DNA from: Desulforamulus putei DSM 12395
GTDB taxonomy: Bacteria > Bacillota > Desulfotomaculia > Desulfotomaculales > Desulfotomaculaceae
DNA length: 64,000 bases
Reading direction: 5' to 3'
NCBI RefSeq assembly: GCF_900129195.1
Contig: NZ_FQUY01000008.1
Location: 1 to 64,000 of the forward strand
Shown here: piece after piece, positions 1 to 8,737 of the stretch
Layout: each line of letters begins with the position of its first letter
How positions within the stretch are numbered: the stretch's first letter is position 1
Program-made: the position numbers and the translations under genes
Notes under the pieces: model-generated
Database searches by the model: none
Told to the model about the DNA's origin: nothing
What the model saw: the letters and a program-made list of their open reading frames with translations, nothing else

Positions 1-208
1 CTTGGAGCATAAGCAATTTAATTAGTACCACTGGGTCAATACTTGGTCTTCCGATATTTTCACTATATAGGTCTTTTACTTCATCATATATAAAATCAAA
101 ATCAATGCTTTCTTCTACAGCCCTTAAAAGATGATCTTTAGGTACTAAATCACTGATGCTTACAAATTCCACCTGGTTAGTTATTGCCCGATTTTTCTTC
201 TTTAACAT
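1..208 (-). CDS. IS1182-type transposase, N-terminal part, cut by window edge
   Basis: A leftward open frame begins at an ATG at 208 and runs off the left edge, giving 69 residues. It starts MLKKKNRAITNQVEF and includes LVPKDHLLRAVEESIDF and a GRPSIDPVVLIKLLMLQ block. That arrangement (a 'D-L-V-P-x-D-H-L-x-R' opening, then 'GRPSxDP') is typical of the N-terminal domain of IS1182/IS5-like DDE transposases. The catalytic residues lie outside the window, so whether the element is intact cannot be judged. The segment is AT-rich compared with its neighbour, which fits a mobile origin. Family assignment is from recalled motif similarity. Confidence 0.75.
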   Translation of the reverse strand, partial: MLKKKNRAITNQVEFVSISDLVPKDHLLRAVEESIDFDFIYDEVKDLYSENIGRPSIDPVVLIKLLMLQ

Positions 209-278
209 GTCAATCGCCCCACAATATTTTTTCTATTTCTATTTTACTGGAAAATTGTCCATCTTTGGGTCTTGACAC

Positions 279-341
279 AAAAAAAGACTGCCGACATTTA
301 CTTTGTCGACAGTCTGAAGCAACGCCTGACGGCGTTGCTTC
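279..341 (-). terminator. Tandem-hairpin rho-independent terminator of the TyrR-like gene
   Basis: Reading leftward from the stop codon, a perfect 11-bp stem (316-326 with 331-341, loop of 4) is followed at once by a 12-bp stem with one mismatch (285-296 with 304-315), then a run of seven T on the minus strand (279-285). The first stem overlaps the stop codon. Strong terminator architecture. Confidence 0.85.
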
Positions 342-1951
342 TACTTTTTATTTTGTTTTTTATGAGAAACCTGCAGACCAAAGCGCCGCATCTTATTTAA
401 GATGGTTGTGTGGGAAACACCCAGGGCCCTGGCTGCTTTGCGGGCGCTGCCGTGGGTTTTGAGGGCCAGCTGCAGGGTATCCAGTTCGGCCCGGGCCGCT
501 GCTTCTTTCAAGCTGGAACTGCTGAATTCTTCATTGGCCGGAAAATGCCCGGCCAAGCTAAAGCGTTCATCATCCAAAATAATGTGTTCCGGTCGGATTT
601 CCCCGCTTTCCACCAGGTTGACGGCTCGTTCAATGACATTCGCCAATTCACGGACATTGCCTGTCCAGCGGTTTTTGGTCAATATCCGCAAGGCCCCGGC
701 AGAGATGCCGGAAACTTCTTTATTGGGCTGGGAGGCATATTTCTTTAAAAAGTGATGGACCAGGAAAGGAATGTCCTCCGGCCGCTCGCGCAGGGGGGGC
801 AACCGGATGGGAAACACATTTAAACGATAATAAAGGTCCTCTCTGAAATCACCCCGGGCCATCATTTCCTCTAGATTTCTATTGGTGGCGGCAATCACCC
901 TGACATTGACGGGAGTTTCATGGCGGTCCCCCAGTCGTCTTACCTTGCCGTCCTGTAATACCCGGAGAAGTTTTGCCTGGAGATGCGGAGACAGTTCGCC
1001 GATTTCATCCAAAAACAGGGTCCCTTCATGGGCAAATTCAAAGAGCCCCTGCTTGCCCCCTTTTTTTGCCCCGGTAAAAGCCCCGTCGGCATAGCCAAAA
1101 AGTTCACTTTCCAACAAAGAATCCGGCAGAGCCGCACAGTTCAAGGGCACAAAGGGCTTGTTTCTGCGCAAACTTTCCATGTGGATGGCCCTGGCAAACA
1201 ATTCTTTGCCCGTCCCGCTTTCTCCCCTGATCATAACGGTGGAATCACTGCGGGCCACCCGTTTGGCCATGGCCACCACCCGTTCCATGGCTTCGCTGCC
1301 GTAAATAATGTCTTCAAAGGTTATCATGGACGGTTTGGTTACAGAATAAACCAGGTCACGCACCTGGGACATATCTTTGAGGGCTGCCACCATACCAATG
1401 ACTCTGCCCGCTTGATCCTTAATGGGCCTGCCGGTGCTCAAATAGTGATGCCTGCCCCGGGGCGTGGTAATCATAATTTCTTTATGGTCATAGCCTTCGC
1501 CGTTTTTTAAACTGTTAATCATGGGAATATCCATAGAAACCACTTCCGCCACATCCCTGCCCAGAGCTTTTTCGGCTGAGATTAGGAGAATTTTCTCACA
1601 GGCGGGGTTAAAGACGGTAATATGCCCCTTGCGGTCCACCGCGATAATGCCGTCGCTGACCGAATCCAGTACAGCCTTGAGCTGTCTTTCCCTTTCCTCG
1701 TGGGGCATCACTTCAATGGGTTCCACCTGTTTAACGCCGGGAATCGCTTTGAGTTCCCGCTGCAGGGCTGCTGCTTCCCGCTCTTCCAAAGCCTCAATTT
1801 CCAGGTACATGTTGTTGGGTAATACCTGCAGGGATATAATATTGATATTTTTAGGTGATACCACCTGGGAAACATCATAGACAATTCCTACCCGGTCTTT
1901 AAATTCGATGCGCAGGCGCAAGGTCTCCAACAGCAGCACCTCCGATGGCAT
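341..1951 (-). CDS. TyrR-like sigma-54-dependent regulator (ACT-PAS-AAA+-HTH)
   Basis: A 536-aa enhancer-binding transcription activator. The N-terminus (about 1-80) looks like an ACT domain, as in TyrR-type aromatic amino acid sensors. A PAS-like segment follows (about 90-200). The AAA+ core has a Walker A GESGTGKELF, the sigma-54-contacting GAFTGA loop, and a Walker B LFLDEIGELS. The C-terminus carries a Fis-type helix-turn-helix (GSARKAARALGVSHTTILNK). The intact GAFTGA loop argues for true sigma-54 activation, unlike E. coli TyrR, which lacks it. No convincing sigma-54 promoter was found nearby, so its target is unknown. Start ATG at 1951 with a modest AAAGGAT upstream. It is divergent from the feoA1B1 promoter region. 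Confidence 0.85.
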   Translation of the reverse strand: MPSEVLLLETLRLRIEFKDRVGIVYDVSQVVSPKNINIISLQVLPNNMYLEIEALEEREAAALQRELKAIPGVKQVEPIEVMPHEERERQLKAVLDSVSDGIIAVDRKGHITVFNPACEKILLISAEKALGRDVAEVVSMDIPMINSLKNGEGYDHKEIMITTPRGRHHYLSTGRPIKDQAGRVIGMVAALKDMSQVRDLVYSVTKPSMITFEDIIYGSEAMERVVAMAKRVARSDSTVMIRGESGTGKELFARAIHMESLRRNKPFVPLNCAALPDSLLESELFGYADGAFTGAKKGGKQGLFEFAHEGTLFLDEIGELSPHLQAKLLRVLQDGKVRRLGDRHETPVNVRVIAATNRNLEEMMARGDFREDLYYRLNVFPIRLPPLRERPEDIPFLVHHFLKKYASQPNKEVSGISAGALRILTKNRWTGNVRELANVIERAVNLVESGEIRPEHIILDDERFSLAGHFPANEEFSSSSLKEAAARAELDTLQLALKTHGSARKAARALGVSHTTILNKMRRFGLQVSHKKQNKK

Positions 1952-2065
1952 GATCCTTTAACAATTCTACACTCCTCTCCCTCATCCTTCAGGAAACAGC
2001 AAGATCATTTTTCCAGGGTTACTTATCGGCGGTCTTGCGAAATTATTAATTTTTCCATGAAGAGA

Positions 2066-2094
2066 TTGACATCCCATCGGCTAAAGAATATACT
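2066..2094 (+). promoter_or_regulatory. Predicted sigma-A promoter of feoA1B1
   Basis: TTGACA (2066-2071), exactly 17 bp, then TATACT (2089-2094). This predicts a transcription start near 2101, immediately before the first Fur box, so Fur binding there would block RNA polymerase. The leader to the feoA1 ATG is about 145 nt. Confidence 0.75.
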
Positions 2095-2106
2095 AAAAAC
2101 AGATAT

Positions 2107-2121
2107 TGATAATCATTTTCA
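2107..2121 (+). promoter_or_regulatory. Fur box 1 (feoA1 operator)
   Basis: TGATAATCATTTTCA matches the 7-1-7 Fur consensus TGATAATnATTATCA with one change. It lies just downstream of the predicted start site of feoA1B1, and a fur gene is only 2.6 kb away. Confidence 0.8.
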
Positions 2122-2206
2122 TCGATTCATTGGCATATCATATTCAGTAGAATAAGTTTTCAATGGCATTATCATCTAAAATGATGCTATTACTTTGCTT
2201 TGCTAC

Positions 2207-2221
2207 TGATAATGATTTTCA
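2207..2221 (+). promoter_or_regulatory. Fur box 2 (feoA1 operator)
   Basis: TGATAATGATTTTCA, again one change from the 7-1-7 Fur consensus. It lies exactly 100 bp after box 1 and 24 bp before the feoA1 ATG. Two boxes in one leader suggest cooperative or road-block repression. An imperfect GCAT/ATGATGC inverted repeat sits between them. Confidence 0.75.
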
Positions 2222-2245
2222 TATTCAAGTAAAGGGGTGTTTTGT

Positions 2246-2464
2246 ATGACTCTGGACCGCGTGAAAAGAGGGCAATACTTTAAAATCAACCATATTCCCA
2301 ATGAAGCCGTGCGGGCTCAAGCCATTCGTTTCGGTATTACCGAGGGTGAGTGGCTCACCTGCGAAGAAGTTGTTCCTGCGGGACCCATCGTTATCCGTAA
2401 GAACCGCCAGCAGATTGCCCTTGGCAGGCAACTGGCAAAGGAAATTGACATCAGTCTGAGCTAG
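2246..2464 (+). CDS. feoA: Ferrous iron transport protein A, copy 1
   Basis: A 72-aa SH3-like FeoA protein, a small cytoplasmic partner needed for FeoB-mediated Fe2+ uptake. It begins MTLDRVKRGQ and holds the family pattern of an early IxxIPN turn, an AIRFGI segment and a basic beta-strand rich end. The ATG at 2246 is chosen over the in-frame GTG at 2237 because AAAGGGGTG sits 7 bases upstream of it. It is followed by feoB1 after about 90 nt, and both follow two Fur boxes. It is close in sequence to the second FeoA at 8487-8708, so one pair probably arose by duplication. Confidence 0.92.
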   Translation: MTLDRVKRGQYFKINHIPNEAVRAQAIRFGITEGEWLTCEEVVPAGPIVIRKNRQQIALGRQLAKEIDISLS

Positions 2465-2556
2465 AATAGCAGGCATTCCGGGGCAAAGGACCCGGTTCAT
2501 CAATTTCTGAATGTCAATGGATGTACCATGCATCAACTAAAGAAGGAGTGAAGTTT

Positions 2557-4542
2557 ATGTCCCACTGCCACGGATGCAGTATCAAGATAGATATTCCCGA
2601 GGGGGCCCGGCGCATTGTCTTGGTGGGAAACCCCAACGCCGGAAAATCGGTATTCTTCAATTATCTAACCGGCGTGTATGTGGATGTTTCCAATTACCCC
2701 GGCACCACGCTGGAGATTTCCCACGGCCGTTATCAAGGTGATGTTATTATCGACACTCCCGGGGTTTATGGCATTTCTTCCTTTAACGACGAAGAAAGGG
2801 TCGCCCGGGATGTTATTTTGTCAGCAGACGTTGTCATCAATGTTGTGAACGCCGTCTATTTGGAGAGGGATTTGTTCCTGACCCAACAAGTAATCGACAC
2901 GGGAGTTCCGGTGATCGTGGCCCTGAACATGGTGGATGAGGCTGCAAGACAGGGAATTAAAATTGATGCTGCCCTGCTGAGCCAGTTGCTGGGGGTGCCG
3001 GTCATTCCCACGGTGGCTGTTAAAAAACAGGGTTTAGAAGAAGTAAAGCAAAATATCTGGCAGGCCCGGCAGGGTCATTCCGATCCTGCCCTGCAAAAGG
3101 ATTTGGATGAGTTGGTAAACCGGGTGGGCAGCCGCGGCGAAGCCCTGCTGATTCTGGAAGGGGATGATGCTGTAGCTGCCAGGCACGGGCTGGCACCTAT
3201 GAACCGGCGGGAAGAAATCTATCTGCAGCGGCGGCAGCGGGTAAACCAGCTGGTGCATCATGTGGTGAAGGAGATCAGCAAATCAGCTGCCTTTGGTAAC
3301 GCCCTCAGCCGCATGATGATGAAACCCCTGACCGGAATACCCATTCTGCTGCTGGCCCTTTATGCCATGTATCAAATTATTGGCGTGTTTGTTGCCGGTA
3401 CGGTGGTAGGGCTGACCGAAGAAACCATTATGATCGGTAAATATGAACCTGCTGTGCGCTCCTTCGTCGGGAGGTTTATCAGTGAAGGTTCCACCCTGGG
3501 AACTATTTTAATCGGGGAATTCGGCCTGTTGACCATGACCTTCACCTATGTTCTGGGATTATTGATGCCCCTGGTGGTAGGGTTTTACTTCTTCCTGTCC
3601 CTGTTTGAGGATTCCGGTTACCTGCCCCGTCTGGCCACCCTGGTGGACAGAGTGTTAACCGGCATCGGATTGAACGGCCGGGCGGTGATTCCTTTAATTC
3701 TCGGCCTGGGTTGCGTAACCATGGCCACCATTACCACCCGCCTGCTGGGATCTGAGCGGGAAAGGCGTATTGCCATCTTTCTCCTGGGTTTGGCCATCCC
3801 TTGTTCCGCCCAGCTGGGTGTCATTGCCGGCATGCTGGCTGCGGTGGGCCCTGAATTTGTCGCCCTTTATACTCTGGTGATCCTGGCGATTCTGGTGGTG
3901 GTGGGTACTTTAATGAATTCTTTGTTATCCGGCCGGTCCTCCGACCTGTTAATTGATTTACCGCCCTTGCGGTTCCCCAGGGTCGACAATGTTCTAACCA
4001 AGACCTTCATTAAATCGTACCAGTTCTTAAAGGAAGCTTTCCCGTTGTTTGCCCTAGGCGCCCTGTTGATCAGTATTTTCCATGTTACCGGTATTCTTAC
4101 CCTGCTGCAAAATGCCCTAGCTCCCCTGACCGTTGGCTGGCTTGGTTTGCCCAAGGAAGCTGCCACCGCTTTCATTATGGGAGTTGTGCGAAGAGATTTC
4201 GGCGCAGCGGGCCTGGCGGATATGACACTTACCCCTATTCAGACAGTGGTTGCCTTAATTACCATCACCCTGTTTGTTCCTTGCATCGCCTCCATCCTGG
4301 TGATATTTAAGGAACGCACCAAGAAGGAAGCGGCCCTGATGTGGCTCAGCACCTGGGTGATTGCCTTCCTCATCGGCGGTGTCATAGCTCAACTGTCAAA
4401 CCTGCTGGGAGTGTCCAGCCCGGCACAAGTGTTTACGGTTGCCGTATCTGTATTGGGTTTGGCCGTCCTGGTGGTAATCGCTGTAAGACTCTTCAAAAAA
4501 CAAGGTGTACACCGTAATCCCAGTTCAAAGGGGGCAGCCTGA
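2557..4542 (+). CDS. feoB: Ferrous iron transporter B, copy 1
   Basis: A 661-aa inner-membrane Fe2+ transporter with an N-terminal GTPase domain. G1 is GNPNAGKS (residues 24-31), the G2 region is NYPGTT, G3 is DTPGVYG and G4 is NMVD. A hydrophobic C-terminal half contains paired 'gate' segments. The ATG at 2557 (MSHCHGC) is preceded by AAGGAG, so the upstream in-frame ATG at 2521 is rejected. The protein starts with a CxxC-like HCHGC motif absent from copy 2. It is shorter than E. coli FeoB (about 770 aa), as is common in Firmicutes. Its stop codon overlaps the start of the Cys-rich ORF at 4542. Confidence 0.93.
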   Translation: MSHCHGCSIKIDIPEGARRIVLVGNPNAGKSVFFNYLTGVYVDVSNYPGTTLEISHGRYQGDVIIDTPGVYGISSFNDEERVARDVILSADVVINVVNAVYLERDLFLTQQVIDTGVPVIVALNMVDEAARQGIKIDAALLSQLLGVPVIPTVAVKKQGLEEVKQNIWQARQGHSDPALQKDLDELVNRVGSRGEALLILEGDDAVAARHGLAPMNRREEIYLQRRQRVNQLVHHVVKEISKSAAFGNALSRMMMKPLTGIPILLLALYAMYQIIGVFVAGTVVGLTEETIMIGKYEPAVRSFVGRFISEGSTLGTILIGEFGLLTMTFTYVLGLLMPLVVGFYFFLSLFEDSGYLPRLATLVDRVLTGIGLNGRAVIPLILGLGCVTMATITTRLLGSERERRIAIFLLGLAIPCSAQLGVIAGMLAAVGPEFVALYTLVILAILVVVGTLMNSLLSGRSSDLLIDLPPLRFPRVDNVLTKTFIKSYQFLKEAFPLFALGALLISIFHVTGILTLLQNALAPLTVGWLGLPKEAATAFIMGVVRRDFGAAGLADMTLTPIQTVVALITITLFVPCIASILVIFKERTKKEAALMWLSTWVIAFLIGGVIAQLSNLLGVSSPAQVFTVAVSVLGLAVLVVIAVRLFKKQGVHRNPSSKGAA

Positions 4543-4709
4543 TGAAGCAAACAGACAAAAATCCATGTTGTGGGCTAAAAATCTGCCCCCGCTGCAACTG
4601 CCCTGTTGAAATGCTGACCTTGGTTTGTCCCAGGTGCCGGGAACCCATCCCCGGCGGCTGTTCCGGCAGCTGCACAAAATGCAACAACGGGAAAGCGAAC
4701 AATAGATAA
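4542..4709 (+). CDS. Small Cys-rich protein coupled to feoB1
   Basis: A 55-aa ORF whose ATG overlaps the feoB1 stop (TGATG), a sign of translational coupling. The protein has ten cysteines, arranged CC, CPRCNC, CPRC, then C-x3-C-x2-C, which resembles rubredoxin-like or zinc-ribbon knuckles. There is no membrane segment or signal peptide. Many feoB operons end with a small extra gene (FeoC, a winged helix, or the membrane FeoB-associated Cys-rich protein); this one matches neither by eye. A metal-binding accessory role in Fe2+ uptake is inferred from position only. A hairpin follows immediately, so it ends the operon. Confidence 0.7.
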   Translation: MKQTDKNPCCGLKICPRCNCPVEMLTLVCPRCREPIPGGCSGSCTKCNNGKANNR

Positions 4710-4712
4710 GAC

Positions 4713-4739
4713 AAAGGGACTGCCTCTAGCAGCCCCTTT
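4713..4739. terminator. Hairpin between feo1 operon and fur
   Basis: An 11-bp stem with one mismatch (4713-4723 with 4729-4739) lies in the 31-nt gap between two convergent genes. It can serve both directions. There is no strong T-run on either side, so efficiency is uncertain. Confidence 0.55.
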
Positions 4740-4740
4740 C

Positions 4741-5178
4741 CTACTGTTTACACTCTCCACAGTGCCCGAAAATCTTCAATTCATGATCTGTGACAACAAA
4801 GTTATAATCCCTGGCCACCTGTTTTTCCAGCTCTTCCAGCAAATCCTCGTTTATTTCCAAAATCTTACCGCATTTAAGGCAGATGGCATGATGGTGGTGA
4901 TGCCTGTCACTGTTATCTCCGTATTCATAGCGTTTACGTCCGTCGCCAAAATCTACGCTGTGGATAATCTCATGCTCCAGGAACAACTCCAGGGTCCGGT
5001 AAACAGTGGCCAGCCCTACATCCGGCGCCTTCCTTTTAACAAGATTATAAACGTCCTCAGCGCTAAGATGTTTATCCTTATTCTCCAGCATCACTTCTAA
5101 AATCTGCTGCCGTTGGGGGGTTAATTTATATTCTTTGGCCCTCAGTTTTTCTCCAACCTGGTTTATAATCTTTTTCAA
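4741..5178 (-). CDS. fur: Fur family ferric uptake regulator
   Basis: A 145-aa metalloregulator. An N-terminal winged helix (LTPQRQQILEVMLENKDKHL, then DVGLATVYRTLELF as the recognition region) is followed by a dimerisation domain with a HHHHH metal-site cluster and two CxxC motifs (CLKCGK and CGECK) for structural zinc. It starts with TTG at 5178 behind GGGTGGTG. Placement between two Feo operons, both with Fur boxes, makes the Fe2+-sensing Fur role much more likely than PerR or Zur. No Fur box was noticed at its own promoter. Confidence 0.85.
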   Translation of the reverse strand: MKKIINQVGEKLRAKEYKLTPQRQQILEVMLENKDKHLSAEDVYNLVKRKAPDVGLATVYRTLELFLEHEIIHSVDFGDGRKRYEYGDNSDRHHHHHAICLKCGKILEINEDLLEELEKQVARDYNFVVTDHELKIFGHCGECKQ

Positions 5179-5242
5179 ACAAAAACACCACCCAAGCTAC
5201 TTTTTTCCAGTATATTGTTTTTTATTTTGGGTGTCAATGTAC

Positions 5243-6478
5243 TTATTCACTGCCGTAACCGTAGTATTGCCGGCGCCGGGCTGCTCTTTTCCTCCTTTTC
5301 CTGTTAAGAACCACTCGCCGCCTGATCCAAAGGAGGACCAGCAGCGGCGGAACAGTCCAGGTGAAAAAGGCTTTGCACAGGGCCAGCCAATCCCGTTGAA
5401 CATCCGCGGCTGCCACCAAATTGACTCTGCCCAGTTCTTTATTACCGCTCCCAATGACCACTGCCCCCAGGACCTGTCCTTTGGTCACCGGGGCTGTAAT
5501 TTCTTTGACGGTTTCCGTGGAAATCTGTACCTCGTTGGCTCCCTGCCTGGGGAAGGTGTAGAAAAAGTCCTGGTCGGCCACCAGGTCTACGTTGCTTTTG
5601 CCGTACTTCACAGGCAGGTTGTCCATTACTTTGCCATGGTAAACCAGTTGGCGGTTGGTGAAGTTGGCAAAGCCGTAGTCCAGTAACCGGGCCGCGTCGC
5701 TCCACAGATTGCTTCCTTCACTGCGCAAAACCACGGCAATTAATTCCCGTCCCTCTCTTTCGGCCGAAGCGATAATGCACTGGCCGGCCTGCACGGTGTA
5801 ACCGGTTTTAATGCCGGTGGCGCCTTTGTAGCCGTAAATTTTGCTCCATAGCAGTTTGTTGTGGTTAAACAAATACTTTTGAGCTTCCGGATCCGTCCTG
5901 GGAACCTCATGGTGAACCGTCGAAACAATTTTCCTAAAATCTTTGTTTTTCATAGCCTCGCGACCGATCAAAGCCAGGTCGTAGGCGGTGGAATAGTGAT
6001 TTTCGTCGGGCATCCCGTGGGGATTGGTAAAATGGGTGTCCCTGGCTCCTATTTCTTTTGCCCTTTTGTTGCAGAGCTCCGCAAAATTTTCCACCGACCC
6101 GGCGATATGTTCCGCAATGGCCACCCCGGCATCGTTGGCCGAGTTTAACATCAGGGCATAAAGGAGCTCTTCCATGGTCAGCCGCTCCCCCTCCACGAAC
6201 CACATGGATGTACCCCCGGCGGTAATGGGATTGGCCCCGATGGTCACCACATCATCAAGCCTGGCCCGCTCCAGGGCCACCAGTGCCGTCAAAACCTTGG
6301 TGGTGCTTGCCGGGAACATTCTTTTGTGTTCTTCCTTGCCGTACAACAGCTGCCCGGTCCGGGCATCCATGAGGGCTGCGGTTTCCCCGACAATCTCCGG
6401 TTCCCCGGCCCAGGCGCCGGGGATAAAACTACAGAAAGAAAAAAATATCACAACAACGTTGATTAATTTTCTTAACAC
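5243..6478 (-). CDS. D-alanyl-D-alanine carboxypeptidase (DacF-like PBP5)
   Basis: A 411-aa penicillin-binding protein that trims the terminal D-Ala from peptidoglycan stem peptides. A signal peptide ends near WAGEPE. The active-site motifs are SxxK in PASTTKV, SxN in NSANDAG and KTG in GIKTGYT. A C-terminal membrane segment is followed by an Arg/Lys-rich tail (RRRVVLNRKRRKR), so both ends are membrane associated. GTG start at 6478 behind AGGTGATG. It lies 40 nt after feoB2 on the same strand and could be co-transcribed with it. Sporulation DacF or vegetative DacA-like function cannot be told apart here. Confidence 0.88.
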   Translation of the reverse strand: MLRKLINVVVIFFSFCSFIPGAWAGEPEIVGETAALMDARTGQLLYGKEEHKRMFPASTTKVLTALVALERARLDDVVTIGANPITAGGTSMWFVEGERLTMEELLYALMLNSANDAGVAIAEHIAGSVENFAELCNKRAKEIGARDTHFTNPHGMPDENHYSTAYDLALIGREAMKNKDFRKIVSTVHHEVPRTDPEAQKYLFNHNKLLWSKIYGYKGATGIKTGYTVQAGQCIIASAEREGRELIAVVLRSEGSNLWSDAARLLDYGFANFTNRQLVYHGKVMDNLPVKYGKSNVDLVADQDFFYTFPRQGANEVQISTETVKEITAPVTKGQVLGAVVIGSGNKELGRVNLVAAADVQRDWLALCKAFFTWTVPPLLVLLWIRRRVVLNRKRRKRAARRRQYYGYGSE

Positions 6479-6518
6479 AACATCACCTGTGTAGACTATG
6501 CTTAAAGGGTTTCCTGCG

Positions 6519-8459
6519 CTATTTTGCGGGTTTAAGCCAATGAATGCCCAGTAGAAAAGCCAAACCCAGTATGATGACGCCGGCTAACATGGTTAGCGGG
6601 GAGGCTGCCGGCAGGGTGGTGGTAAAAAGGTTGAGCAGCTGGTTAATCAGTCCTCCGATGAAAAAGGCCACCATCATGATACCCAGCCAAATAGCCGTAC
6701 CTTCCTTCCAGCCCCTTTCTTTATAGATCACCATGGCCGAAGCAATGCAGGGTACGAACAGGGTAATGGTGGTCAAGGCCACCATTTTCTGCACATCCGA
6801 CATGGGGAATGAAAATAAACTTGCCGTACCGAATTCCCGGCGAATAACTCCCATAATGAAACCGCCGGCCGCTTCCTTGGGTAAACCAAGCCAGTTTACG
6901 GTAAGAGGAACCAGGGCATTTTCAATGGCGTTCAAGGCGCCTGAAACCTCAAGGAGACCCAGGCAGAGGGCGCCTAGGGCAAACAGGGGCGCTGCCTCCG
7001 TGATAAATTCATAGCTTTTCATCCAGCTTTTCTTTAAAACATTGCCCGGTTTGGGCAACCTGAGGGGTGGCAAATCAATCCAGAGGGAGGTGGACTGCCC
7101 GGACACAAATCGGTTTAACAACAACCCGCCGGCCATAAACACACTGACAATAATCAGCCCGTAAACTATTGCATAGCCTGGCCCCAGCCCCGCCAGCATG
7201 GTGGCGATAATGGCCAGCTGGGCGGAGCAGGGCACGGTTAGCGCCAGAATGATGGTGGCAATACGGCGCTCCCGTTCGGACCCCAGCAGGCGGGTTGACA
7301 TCAGGGCCATGGTTACACAGCCAAATCCCAGGACCAGGGGTATCACCGCCTGACCGTTTAATCCAAAGGACGTCAAAACACGATCCAGCAGGGTGGCGAT
7401 CCGCGGCAAATAACCGCTGTCTTCCAACAAGGCCAGCACCAGATTAAAACCCAGCACCAGGGGAAATAAAAGGCCCAGCAGGTAGGTTACCGTCATGGTA
7501 ATGACACCGAAATTTCCCACAAGTATCTGATTGAAGGCCGATTCCGGCGCCACCATACGGCCCACCAAGGCTTTCACCGCGGGCTGGAAATACTGGCCCA
7601 TTAAAATTTCCTCGGTAAAACCGACCACGGTTTGTGCCACAAACACCCCCACCAGTTGGTAAAGAGCCCACAGAGTCAGGATTAATAAAGGAATGCCGGT
7701 AAGGGGCTGGATCATCCAGCGGCTGAGAACCGTGCTCCAGACCTCCTTGCGGCTGGTTTCCTTAACCGACATCGCCACCAGTTCGTTGACCCACCGGCGC
7801 CTAGCGCCGTAGATCAGCTCCCGGTCTCCTCCCGGGGCCATGCCGTGCCTGGCAGAAACAACCGGGTCCCCTTCTAAAATCAGCAGTTTTTCGGGATCCG
7901 GTATATCCGCGGGTAGACCTGCCATTTTTTCCTGCACCGGCGGCAGCCTGCGGCCTGCCCGGGCCCGGCAGATGGCTTCTTTCAGTTGGTCCATCCCTTT
8001 TCCCTCAACCGCCACCGTAGCAATCACCGGTACGCCCAGAAGTTCGCTCAGTACCCGGATGTCGATTTTAATTCCCTGCTGCTGAGCTTCGTCCATCATA
8101 TTTAAAACCACCAGCACCGGCAGCCCCGTGTCGATAAGCTGCTGGGTCAAAAACAAGTCCCTTTCCAAATGAACTGCATCAACAATATTTACCAGAATAT
8201 CCCCATGCAAAACAATATCCCGGGCAATTTTTTCTTCCTCATTAAATGAGGATACACCATAAATCCCCGGGGTGTCAGTGACGGCATCCTGGCCGCAGCG
8301 TCCGCATATTACATTTGTGGTGGTGCCCGGGAAATTTGCCACATCTGTGTAGCGCCCGGTCAGATAATTAAAAAACACTGATTTTCCTACATTGGGGTTG
8401 CCCACCAGAACAATGTTTTTTCCGGTGACACCCTCTTGCTGGTAATGTTTGTTTACCAT
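6519..8459 (-). CDS. feoB: Ferrous iron transporter B, copy 2
   Basis: A 646-aa FeoB with G1 GNPNVGKS, NFPGTT, DTPGIYG and NMMD in the GTPase half and the usual polytopic C-terminal half (DSGYLPR, FGCVTMA, VPCSAQL). It is clearly paralogous to the copy at 2557-4542 throughout its length but lacks that protein's N-terminal HCHGC motif and has no Cys-rich gene after it. The ATG at 8459 has a GAGG about ten bases upstream. It is 27 nt downstream of feoA2. Two FeoB copies in one organism can differ in iron affinity or expression; which applies here is unknown. Confidence 0.92.
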   Translation of the reverse strand: MVNKHYQQEGVTGKNIVLVGNPNVGKSVFFNYLTGRYTDVANFPGTTTNVICGRCGQDAVTDTPGIYGVSSFNEEEKIARDIVLHGDILVNIVDAVHLERDLFLTQQLIDTGLPVLVVLNMMDEAQQQGIKIDIRVLSELLGVPVIATVAVEGKGMDQLKEAICRARAGRRLPPVQEKMAGLPADIPDPEKLLILEGDPVVSARHGMAPGGDRELIYGARRRWVNELVAMSVKETSRKEVWSTVLSRWMIQPLTGIPLLILTLWALYQLVGVFVAQTVVGFTEEILMGQYFQPAVKALVGRMVAPESAFNQILVGNFGVITMTVTYLLGLLFPLVLGFNLVLALLEDSGYLPRIATLLDRVLTSFGLNGQAVIPLVLGFGCVTMALMSTRLLGSERERRIATIILALTVPCSAQLAIIATMLAGLGPGYAIVYGLIIVSVFMAGGLLLNRFVSGQSTSLWIDLPPLRLPKPGNVLKKSWMKSYEFITEAAPLFALGALCLGLLEVSGALNAIENALVPLTVNWLGLPKEAAGGFIMGVIRREFGTASLFSFPMSDVQKMVALTTITLFVPCIASAMVIYKERGWKEGTAIWLGIMMVAFFIGGLINQLLNLFTTTLPAASPLTMLAGVIILGLAFLLGIHWLKPAK

Positions 8460-8486
8460 CTATGAATAACCTCGTGAAACCTTTTT

Positions 8487-8708
8487 CTAATTAACCGGTT
8501 GAACCGCAATGCTTTTTGCCAGTTCACGGCCGATAGCAATTTGCTGTTTGCACATGCCAACCACCACCGGCCCCGCCGGAACCACCTCTTCACAGGTAAC
8601 GACGGTTCCCTCGAAAATACCAAACCGGATAGCCTGTGACCTGATTACTTCATTGGGAATGTTCAGGATTTTAATTTTTTGTCCTCTTTTGCATTTATCC
8701 AGTGTCAT
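8487..8708 (-). CDS. feoA: Ferrous iron transport protein A, copy 2
   Basis: A 73-aa FeoA with the same opening as copy 1 (MTLDKCKRGQ against MTLDRVKRGQ) and the same AIRFGI core. The ATG at 8708 is chosen over an in-frame start at 8735 because GGAGGG lies nine bases upstream of it. First gene of the leftward feoA2-feoB2 operon, directly behind a promoter whose spacer contains a Fur box. Confidence 0.9.
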   Translation of the reverse strand: MTLDKCKRGQKIKILNIPNEVIRSQAIRFGIFEGTVVTCEEVVPAGPVVVGMCKQQIAIGRELAKSIAVQPVN

Positions 8709-8737
8709 GCCGCAATTCCCTCCAAACCCGGCCAAAC

